DNA of 64,000 bases, from NCBI RefSeq assembly GCF_026151205.1, contig NC_087073.1:19124837-19188836 (forward strand), in the 5' to 3' direction. The position numbers and the translations under genes were made by a program. Position 1 is the first letter of the stretch, and each line of letters opens with the position of its first letter. The notes under the pieces are model-generated. The model worked only from the letters and a program-made list of their open reading frames with translations. It made no database searches and was not told the origin of the DNA. The DNA comes from Bolinopsis microptera. Its lineage: Eukaryota > Ctenophora > Tentaculata > Lobata > Bolinopsidae. Below, one piece after another: positions 45,401 through 57,400 of the stretch.

Positions 45401-48400
45401 ATTGAGCGTAAAAATTTCCAAAAATGTAAGCAATTTTTTTGGGCAAGTTGGGTGTTGAGACCTATGTTTTTTGACCCAAGAAATCGATTGGTGACATCTA
45501 TTCGACATTCAGACCACTCCCAGATAAGATAACCACGCCCATATTTACAATCGAGCGCCAAGAATTCCCAAATACTCATATTATGGATCTGAAGACATTC
45601 CCACTTCCGGCCCGGGGTTTGAGACTTGGAATAGCTCAAGTGACCCATCAGAAACAAATATGGCCTGGGTAGAAATTGTTACTATGGTGCAGTTTTGCGC
45701 AATTGACCACGCCCTTTTTTTGGCACTTTTGCGACTTTAAAATCAAAATAACTCCGCTTCTAATTGGAATTTAAAGCTCAACTTGGCTTTGAAGTTGTTC
45801 AGAATCATCACATTTAGGGGGGTAGAGCATATTTCTAAAGTCACTAGACATCAGGTTGTTGAGTTATGTGACCACACCCTTTTTTCTCTCGAGAGTCATA
45901 ATTTGCACACTTAATACGAGATATCTCGGCTTCTGATTGAGCTAGGTGCTTATCCGGGGCATTAACTTGTTCAAAATCATCAGTTTAAGTAGGGTAGAGC
46001 ATAATTTCAAAGTCCTCAAAGATCAGGTTGTTGAGTTTTTTGGCCAAAACCTATTTTTAAGCTCTTGCGAGTAGCAATTGCAGCGCTTAAAATTAAAATT
46101 ACTCAGCTTCTGATTGAAGTTAGGAGCTAAACTCGGGCAGCAAAATGGTCAGAATTATGATATGGAGTGGGGTAGAACGTGGTTTCAAAGTCCTCAGACA
46201 TCAGGTTGTTGAGGTATTAGGCCACACCCTATTCTTACGATATCGCGAGTAGCAATTGACACACTTAATACAAAATATATCGGCTTCTGATTGGAGTAAA
46301 GAGCTAAAATCGGGCAGCAAAATGGTCAGAATTATCATATTAAGTGGGGTTAAGCATAATTTAAAAGTCCTCAAACATCAGGTTGCTGAGGTTTTTGGCC
46401 AAAACCTATTTTAACGCTCTCGCCAGTAGCAATTATAGCACTTAAAATCAATATAACTCGGTTTCTGATCGGAGTTCGAAGCCAAGTGTCGACCGAGTCT
46501 TCGGCCTCGGCCTCGGTTTTACCGAGGAATAGCGATTTTTCCTCGGCCTCGGTCAGGCCTTGTTCGAAGCTGAATTTGGCCATTAACATGCTTATTATGT
46601 TCAGAACTATCACATTGAGAAGTGATCTCAAAGTCCTCTGGTATCAGGTTTATGAGTTAATAGACCATAACCTTTACGCGACCAAGACAAAGCTACTTGT
46701 CTATGTAGGGCCTGTCGTGATATCATGGATCGCTTAGGTTCCACCAGGATCTGGTAGTCCTCATAATTCTGCGGCCTCTATGTTTCGTCATCTCGCACAA
46801 CTCTTTAAGAATCTTGTGGATTTGGCATGTGAAAATTTGCAGCCTTCCAGACATTGATATCACGACAGGCCCTATTGTCTATGTTACTGAAGGTAGTTGG
46901 GACAACCGACAAACTCTAAAGATGAACTGCGAACCTTGATGCGGGACAGGGATATATGGAGGGGGTTATCTGGCGTAGATCGGACTTAGTTCTGACATAG
47001 TAGTAGTAGTATTAGTAGTTTACGCATCTGTGATAACAGCATTTCATAATGAAATACTAAGATATCTCCGCTTCTGGTTGGAGTTGAGTGTTAATCTTGG
47101 ACATTAAAATGATCAAAGCTTCGCATTGAATAGAGTACACAGACATCAGGTAGAACCATGATCTAGCCTCTACTCCCCTTACTGCTATAATTCTAAATAT
47201 CTTCATGCCCAGGCTAAGCACCGAACTCCAATCAGAAGCCGAGATACCTTTTAATGAGTTTTGTAATTGTTGCAAGTAAGTGCTTAGAAATATGGTGTGG
47301 CCTAACAACTTAACAACCTGATGACTGAGGACTTTGAAACCTAACTTAATGTGATAATTCTGACCATTTTACTGCCCGAGTTTAGCTCCTAACTCCAATC
47401 AGAGGCTGAGTAATTTTAATTTTAAGCACTGCAATTGCTACTTGCAAGAGCGTAAAAATAGGTTTTGGCCAAAAACCTCAGCAACCTGATGTTTGAGGAC
47501 TTTTAAATTATGCTTAACCCCACTTAATATGATAATTCTGACCATTTTGCTGCCCGAGTTTAGCTCTTTACTCCAATCAGAAGCCGATATATTTTGTATT
47601 AAGTGTGTCAATTGCTACTCGCGATATCGTAAGAATAGGGTGTGGCCTAATACCTCAACAACCTGATGTCTGAGGACTTTGAAACCACGTTCTACCCCAC
47701 TCCATATCATAATTCTGACCATTTTGCTGCCCGAGTTTAGCTCCTAACTTCAATCAGAAGCTGAGTAATTTTAATTTTAAGCGCTGCAATTGCTACTCGC
47801 AAGAGCGTAAAAATAGGTTTTGGCCAAAAAACTCAACAACCTGATCTTTGAGGACTTTGAAATTATGCTCTACCCTACTTAAACTGATGATTTTGAACAA
47901 GTTAATGCCCCGGATAAGCACCTAGCTCAATCAGAAGCCGAGATATCTGGTATTTAGTGTGCAAATTATGACTCTCGAGAGAAAAAAAGGGTGTGGTCAT
48001 ATAACTCAACAACCTGATGTCTAGTGACTTTAGAAATATGCTCTACCCCCCTAAATGTGATGATTCTGAACAACTTTAAAGCCAAGTTGAGCTTTAAATT
48101 CCAATTAGAAGCGGAGTTATTTTGATTTTAAAGTCGCAAAAGTGCCAAAAAAAGGGCGTGGTCAATTGCGCAAAACTGCACCATAGTAACAATTTCTACC
48201 CAGGCCATATTTGTTTCTGATGGGTCACTTGAGCTATTCCAAGTCTCAAACCCCGGGCCGGAAGTTATATAGACGGGAATGTCTTCAGATCCATATGAGT
48301 ATTTGGGAATTCTTGGCGCTCGATTGTAAATATGGGCGTGGTTATCTTATCTGGGAGTGGTCTGAAAGTCAAATAGATGTCACCAATCGATTTCTTGGGT

Positions 48401-51400
48401 CAAAAAACATAGGTCTCAACACCCAACTTGCCCAAAAAATTGCTTACATTTTTGGAAATTTTTACGCTCAATTGTAAATATGGGCGTGGTTATCTTATCT
48501 GGGAGTGGTCTGAAAGTCAAATAGATGTCACCAATCGATTTCTTGGGTCAAAAAACATTAGTTTTGATACCATACTTGCTTTGATTGAGCAAATATGAAT
48601 TTATACTAGGAAAAGGTAAGATTTTCCCACGATCATATAAAAGGGCGTGGCCACAGACCTGGTGGACACATAACTTTTTGTCTACCCAAATTTTTTTTGA
48701 TCTATAGACCCCAATAAACCCAAATAACATCACAAACCTCGTATACTCAAAACATTGTGCGGCTTTTCAGTCAGATACTTGATAATATATCATTCTGAAT
48801 TACGCAAATAATGTTGCGTGTGAGTAGTGAATTCTGGGCTGAGAAATATCCCGAGAAACATTACACAGATAGAAAAGGCGATATATGAAACTTGTAATCG
48901 CTTCCTACACTGTACAGTGTACAATCTTTCCTAGAAATATTTGAATTGATTCAGGTAATACAATAATCATACCTATAAAACTATGTGGCCCCCTCGTACT
49001 GAAGTATCTCCTTAACTTACTGTAACATTTTGATGATGTCTCCAGACTATCACCTGATGTAGGCAGTAAAGGACCGATCAGCCGATAACTCTAAAATCTG
49101 AAATGAAACTTAGAATTATAATCGAAAGGGAAAGCTTGTGGATATAAATTTTTATCCGTCTCCTTTGGGGTTGTTTCCTCCGCCCTATATGGTGTTTTCA
49201 GTACAACAATTAAAACAAGGATTTGAAGTACTTTGCCAACAGGATTTGGGCTGGCTGGTCTAATACAAATTGTTAAAATTTTGATGCTATTAAAATAAGT
49301 TCAACTTTCCACATTTTGGCTTGCCCGATTCATTATCAGATCAGCACGAAAATTGTATTGTCAATACATGAAACATTAACGTGCAGCACGTACAGCAAAC
49401 AGTGTGTGTTCATGTTAATTAACACTGTTATTGTGTAACTCAATATTCTCATTTGTGACGAGCTGTGTACCTGTGTAACGGAGCTGTATAGTTGGAGTTG
49501 TGCCAAGTTATACTCCTCCTCCTCACATTTCAATATAACTCATTTCACGCAAAACATAATGTAGTGTCAAACCCTGTAGTGTGCACACTGTTATATATAA
49601 CATATATATATATATGTTAGACCATAATATATTACATTATCTCATACCGTGTAGTGTCGATACTGGGTGTGTGATTTGAAAGGATCTCTTTTCCTCAGAC
49701 TTTTCCTCAGACCCTACCTCATCTTCCATGCCGTACCAACCTGCAACAAACGTGATAATAGTCCAATGAGATGGTAAGGTCACGTCATCTGAGTGTTGAT
49801 TTGGTGTTCTTTGCACGAGCACTGTACAGAGCTGTACAGTTGGAGAGATTCAAGTGAGAGGAGTCTGTCGACGTCATACGGTGCACTGCACGTGACACTG
49901 CAATCACGTGACACTGCAGTCACGTGACACTAAGCTGCAGAGCTGCAGTCTCACTTTAGTGTGAGTGTAAACTATTAGCCGGGTTTTATAATAAGAAGTC
50001 GCACTTTGCTGGTCTCATTTATTGGCGCCCTCAGTCACACCCTCCACAACAATTATTTCATCTCAACTTCATACCTAGTCACACCCTCCTCAGTACTTGT
50101 TCCACATTTACTTCACTCTCTGTAGCAAATGTTCCTCCTTATCTTTGCCCTCACCCTGAGGTGCTTATCTATCGGATGAAGAATTTCGATGGGGCCGGAA
50201 TCATATCCACTATCCAGAACAAAGGTTCCAGAATGAAGGTTCCAGAATGAAGGTTCCAGAATAAAGGTTCCAGTTGATTACTGTTCAATGTTCATTGTTT
50301 CAACTTTACTTCGCTCGACTTGTGCTGCTAATCTACGGGAATCAGGATTTCACTCAAACCACCGCCTAAACTAATGTTTCAATCGGGCCGGATTTAGGAG
50401 CCAAACTGAAATTTCAATTAGGACGGAATAATATCCATATAATTTAGATGACGTATTTTATGCGAAGTACGTGCTAAGATGATGTAACTGTGATGTTAAT
50501 CGTTCTAATAAAGTTGACGGCTTTTCACTCAACCTACCTTTGAACTGTCTGCAGTCTGGTCCTCGTTTTCCTGCATTCTTTCCACGTGAGGTTTTAGTGC
50601 GAGACTCGTTGAAATGGAACGATAAGTTCGGCGTGCAATCGGGCTATTAAATTGTTTCACATCGTGACTCGTGTATCATGTTCTACTTACATTCTCTCTC
50701 AAGTCTGCCGACCCGGATGAATAGAAATTGTGAATCATTCATTTTAATGTCACTAATTCCCGGGGCAGGGCCGAGTTGGAACTACATGTTGTGATTACGT
50801 CATGGATAAGTTACGTGACTCATTACAATGCCCAGCCGCTGCACCGTAAAACTAAAGATTTCACGTGTCTAGAAATGTGTCTGATGATGAGTTTATAATG
50901 CACTCCCATTCGACAAAGAGATCTCTCAAAGGGTGCATCTGAGCCGTTCCGTGCAAAAGTATTTAATTAATATTGGTGGTCTATTTTAAAGTGATGGTCT
51001 ACATATAACGTACAGTGATGGCATATATATTTAAAAGTAATGGTAATGTTTCACGCGGAGTAGTGTATGACGTTGTGTTGGACATCAGTGCTTAGTACAT
51101 AATGGGGCATTAAGTTATGGAAGTTGGATGTAAACGCTAAGTTATTAGTCGTGAACTAATGGAAGTTGGATGTCACTGACGATTTGGTGCCTTGATTTAA
51201 CCGTACTTTTTACTGTGATCTTTTAGTGCCACTGATATTGGGTGTCGCCAATATGAGTGTCACTGATATTGGGTGTCACCAATATGAGTGTTACACCAAA
51301 ACTAAGGAAATGTAACATACACTACTCTGGCTTCGTGGCGCGAAGGTTCCCTTTTGTTGCCGCATTGTCACTAGTGACATACCTACAGCCCGGATGAAAT

Positions 51401-54400
51401 ACCTATTAAATCACTCTCAGAGATAATATTAAATATCACCGTCCCCTGCTGATTAGAGAAATATTTCGTGGATGTTCATTTAATTTTCACGCTCTGGCGT
51501 CACCATTGTTAACATGGTGAAATATCAATCTCATTTTTGTTGCTTACTAATGGGTAAAAGCCTGAGATATTAAATGAAATGTTGGTTAAGTGAGACAAAG
51601 TCAGGACATTGTGTTGGTAGTGGTCCCACTAGAAGAAATAAAAGCAATCACACTAAATTAGGACAAACTTTTAATCATTTATTACATATTAATGTAGCTC
51701 CGACATTTTCACAATAACGTGTTCAAGGAGGAGCTTCACACTCCACCCGATCCTAACTACGCCGACATTCTATTTTTAGAACTTCAATAGTAGTGACCCA
51801 ACAGTACAGTAGTTAAGTTTTAACTAACTGTTAGTAAAATCTACAACTGCAACATACTATAACTTATTATATGGTCAGTTAGTTTACTGCGACACCACAG
51901 TGTCACCCTGTCAGAAGTTCTAATATACTATTCACTGAAGCACCCTGTCAGAAGTACTCATGTATAATACCGAAATATGTGTTTAAAAAGGCACAACATG
52001 TCCCGAGTTAAGTAGGGTGCAACACTTAACTGAATTATAACCTTCATAACGACAATTGATTATCGTACACCCCCTTACACAATTCAACTTTAAAAGGTTC
52101 GTGACAATTATTATAGTGTAGGGTATTTTATTATTAGGAATTTAGGAACCAACATGACATAACAACAATTTTAACAATTTTTTGTGACAATGATACCTGG
52201 CACCTGCTATTTATAAGTAGGTAGATGACAAGTGAGAGTGAAGTGACACTGTACTGTTAACAAAGTGAAAGTGAAATATAACGTTACCATTGTTTAAGAA
52301 AGTGAAAGTGAAATATAACATTAACATTGTTTAAGAAAGTGAAAGTGAATTATAACACCAACATTGTTTCAGAAAGTTAAAGTGTTGCAATGTGGTCACG
52401 AGTACCATGACCCCTGTATAACACCTTGGCTTGTATCTCACGGTACATGTCCCCTCTGCAAATATAACGTCCTCGACGGTAAGCAATCTTTATCATCCAC
52501 AGTACCTACTATAATATAATAAAATATATTATAATACTCAATATACATAACCTTATATAATTATATAATATATATACTCAGTGATCTCAATTATACCTTT
52601 GTAAGAGTATTTGAGTTTTCTTTGATCCTAAAAGTTATACTTTACTAAGAGTAGTTATGGGCTATATCCCAATATCCCGTGATGCTCGAGATCACTTAAC
52701 TCACCTTCTAGTCAGAATCATAGTGCAACTTTCCAGATGTAACTTTTAAGAAAGTGATCGACATAATTAAAAAATCTTCGGTACTGGAAGCATCGATTTA
52801 TCCAGAATATATCATACACGCAAATTATAAGTGGGTATTGCAATTTCTTAGATTCAATACCTTACGACATACCTTACAATTTACTTAATGCATACCTTAC
52901 ATACCTTACGAGACATATTTATGTTCGACATAATTTCGGTGACCTAAATGATTTGGGAACGAAAATATGGGAATTTTTACCGAAAACCGCCACATTTCGT
53001 ACCCCAAATTAAATCGAATGGTATTTTATTTGGGGATTTTTTCATCTCCTTATTTAAAAAAAATGAAACCCAATATTTGAGAAAATTAAATACAAAAATC
53101 TTCTCTGATCAGCATCTCGTAAACAATTTCTCTGGAGCCTTTGAAAGTTAGCCTCAACTTAACTTATAATACTCCAGAGGGTATAGGAGACCGACAGTGT
53201 TTGTTATCTTCCACTAATCCCGATATGTCACCGCTGTGGCCAATAAAGGAGTGACAGAGCTTGCTTATTTTTAATGGAACGTGTCCTAAATCATTTTAAA
53301 ATCATTTCATGATCGAATTCTAGTGTTCATTAATTGTTTGATGAATCATATTTATAACTACTATATTGATAAGTTGATAGTAAATCGATAAATTCATAAT
53401 TTTAAAAAATACGTGAAAAATAATTTGGGGAAAATAATGACGGTGATCTCAATTTTGGTAGTCCGAAAATATGGTGTTTTTTTCCCGAAAAACCACCGAA
53501 TTTCGCAGAATTTAAATATGTCTCGTAAAGTAGTCAGGATGGAGAGTACAGACTACTGTGCACATGCTGATGACATATCTATTTTTAGCACTTAGCTGAT
53601 TTTCTGAAAATAAATGTAAGAATTGCAGCTAATTCCACGTTTTTCTCAATTATGGGATATCTGATACACTATATTTTATAGTTGTTCTTTTGAGGGCAAA
53701 ATAAACACGGACATAATGCCAAAGAAATAGGTTACAATGTCAGATTAAAATCCGAATAGTCTACATTAACGAGTTCATTCAAGTGCATGAACATCAAACA
53801 AATCCTTTAAATAACGAGAGCTATTGTTCATCAATGTGACAATAATAAGAAGGGGTATTTTGGAGGTTTCTGTAAAATATTATGTGCAATACACCCACGT
53901 TCTTTGTGAATGTTCTTGAATAATTTACTGAATTTAAAACATCAAGCTTATAGTCTCTTTTTTTATCCGATTTCTGTGAACCAAAGAACTTTTTGTATTA
54001 TTAGGTATTCAAATTTCAATGATAAGCTGGTAACAAAGTCACTGTGTGCATTGCCGATAACAATTTTTCGTGGTACTTAAGGCGACAAATATTTTGAAAT
54101 TATCGAATTCCGGTATAAACTCAAAGAATGTCGGCAGCTTTCACCAAAACAATCTTACCTGGTGAGACTCGCCACAGCGTTCAAATGTCGGCATCTGACC
54201 AAAGACTCATGAAATCACGCTGATGACTTGTTTAAAACCAAGAAATTAAAACAGGCTTCCAGTTCTAAGGATGTTGTTGTGTAGAGTACAACATTGATGA
54301 ACAGTATTCCCTGCTGTACAGTATATAAGTTACTGAATATCATAGCTTTTCTAAGGAAACAATCGATTAAAATGAGACAGCAGTGTAATCGATTACACGG

Positions 54401-57400
54401 CGAGTATAATGGCTAATAAACAATTTTATTATGTTTGTTTGATCTTTATCATTCCGTTTGGCCAGCTCTTATCGTTACTGAAGCAAACTTTACCTATCAA
54501 CTTTGTGGAAAAGATATAGTTGATAATTATCTCCGGGAATTATATCCCCGAAAAGTCGTGAACACTGGTAACTGATAATTTCCTGCAAGGGTTGTCAAAG
54601 TATTATCAGGACATACTGCGAGTCACCTCAGACTGGCTGGCGGGAAATTTCAAAACAAATAACAGTTGCGCACTATATAATATATATTACACATTAATGA
54701 CACACAATGACTTGAACACTAGTTGTCACTGATGAGTGATGATATCATGGTTTTGTATCATGATTAAAACATTTGTCTGACTCAACCGGTCGTTTCAATT
54801 TGTATTACACACTATATACAGAAACCGAACAAAATTATAATAAATAAAACCATGGCTAAGTTTCGTGCACCGCAATCGCTCCGCCAAGGCGTCGGGAATT
54901 ATCACGGGTAGCATTCAACAGTCAACAGCCAAGGTATTCTTTTATTATAGCTCCTTTAGAGCCACCGTTCAGTTGCAGGAATTTTATGCAAATTAGATAT
55001 TTCGCAACTATTGACAGTTGCAACATCTCATAATTTGCATACAGAAATCAAGAAACTGTGCAGCAATTTGTGGTCACTTATTACCAACTATGCGGTTATA
55101 ATGCGGCCAATTTTCAATAATGATGTGTGTGGGTGAATGTTTTCCAGGAGGTTTATTACAATACAATTATTACACATAGCATTGATATTAATTCACCGGG
55201 AGAAAACAAAAGACCTATTATATGTTACACAATCTTAATCGTCACAAGAAGTATTCAATCGCCAAGCATCATTGAGAAGGGTCCGTCTACTGCGAAGCAC
55301 CGTTCCTTACACTCAGTACTTCATACTGACACGAGTCCACTTTAATACAAGTTATTTTATCCGTCTTAACTTGAGTTGACAAAGCTAATTTATTATTATG
55401 TCTGTATTATTGATTGTTCGACTTTTTATTTTTAGTTTTGCCAACTTTGATACTCAACTGACAGTTTCCACATAATACCGCCACATTATTTAACGAAAAA
55501 TAACACCAGATCGTAGAGGCGAAGCAGAGGAATGTCAACGAGGAATGTCAGTAGATCCAGAGATGGGTATAATGAACCCAGGTGCTATTAGTAACGCCTC
55601 CTCAGACGACTCGATCCTATCTATTGGGTGAGCATGTTTCTACTTTCTCATTGTGTATACATTATGATATATACTGTTCACTTCTCCAGCTGCTCATGCT
55701 AATTGCTGTAACATAGGTTACACTGATGTAACCTATTGTTCAGTAGAATTGAAGTGTTCAAAAAGTTTTGTGTGTTTTCTATGACATACTGGATATCATC
55801 ACGTATATAACTTGTAAAAGTTCAAGTCTGAACTTTAGTCTGGTCTGAGAGAATGGCTCATGAGAGATTACAGTACACATTGGAATTTTGCCAGTAAATT
55901 TCTGCTTGCACGATATAAGGTATAATATATCTTCTGGTCTTTGCTGTGGATGTGTAACAGCACTGCAATATATTGGATTATTATATATATAAAGATATAA
56001 GCACAGACTAGCTGTACCTTTTACTGTCATGCCACTGTCAGACATAGGCATTAGAGGTGTAGTCTGAAGTATTTGCTATCCCAGCGTGAAGTATTGTTTA
56101 TTAAACACTGTGCAACTGTGTGGTTGAGATAAGCCGTTATACCGTGCTAAAGCTGAAAAACAGATGCCCTGTTTACAACTGATCTGCATTCTGCTGTATT
56201 AAAATTTAACTATCTGTACAGGTGATTGTAAGAACCCCCATTAGTTGTTCAGTCATTAGTCAAGGTGCTACTCCTACACGGTTTCGTATACTGCTATAAT
56301 ATTATAGAAGTATATAGTGTAGCAGGAAGGTTCGAACTGCACTCAATGTAAGAATTGAAAATGGACCAGTAAAGCACTAAAGTGATGTAAATGACCTGAG
56401 AAGCTTCAGCAGCTTCTTTATTGATTTGATATATTGGCCGTTGTTACTGTTTTATGGTAACTGACCATGTATGGTATTATTACTTGATGATACGGTGCCG
56501 TAGTGGCAGGGCTTTGTTCGTATTATGGTTCTACTTTTCTCATAAAAAGGGTGGAGCACGTAGCACGGTGTTTCATCACACTGAACCTTTTGTTACTCTA
56601 GATATATCATCTTGTAGGTGTTTCATCACACTGAACCTTTTGTTACTCTAGATATATCATCTTGTAGGTGTTTCATCACACTGAACCTTTCGTTACTCTA
56701 GATATATCATCTTGTAGGTGTTTCATCACACTGAACCTTTCGTTACTCTAGATATATCATCTTGTAGGTGTTTCATCACACTGAACCTTTTGTTACTCTA
56801 GATATATCATCTTGTAGGTGTTTCATCACACTGAACCTTTCGTTACTCTAGATATATCATCTTGTAGGTGTTTCATCACACTGAACCTTTTGTTACTCTA
56901 GATATATCATCTTGTAGGTGTTTCATCACACTGAACCTTTCGTTACTCTAGATATATCATCTTGTAGGTGTTTCATCACACTGAACCTTTTGTTACTCTA
57001 GATATATCATCTTGTAGGTGTTTCATCACACTGAACCTTTCGTTACTCTAGATATATCATCTTGTAGGTGTTTCATCACACTGAACCTTTTGTTACTCTA
57101 GATATATCATCTTGTAGGTGTTTCATCACACTGAACCTTTCGTTACTCTAGATATATCATCTTGTAGGTGTTTCATCACACTGAACCTTTTGTTACTCTA
57201 GATATATCATCTTGTAGGTGTTTCATCACACTGAACCTTTCGTTACTCTAGATATATCATCTTGTAGGTGTTTCATCACACTGAACCTTTCGTTACTCTA
57301 GATATATCATCTTGTAGGTGTTTCATCACACTGAACCTTTTGTTACTCTAGATATATCATCTTGTAGGTGTTTCATCACACTGAACCTTTCGTTACTCTA

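Larger units (their letters stand above)
45094..48778. mobile_element. 3.7-kb foldback element with repeat-built arms, in intron 7
   Basis: Arms of about 1.4 kb (45094 to about 46450, and about 47380 to 48778) are close reverse complements, with ends GTATCTGACTGAAAAGCC and GGCTTTTCAGTCAGATAC. Each arm is made of direct repeats: two units of about 145 bp (CGATTTCTTGGGTCAAA) near the outer end and about five units of 170-190 bp (CATCAGGTTGTTGAG, GCTTCTGATTGGAGT) further in. ORFs in the arms (45274-45657 and 48211-48477) mirror each other and read these repeats, so I do not call them genes. No transposase is present. The structure resembles foldback (FB/Galileo-like) elements. Confidence 0.85.
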
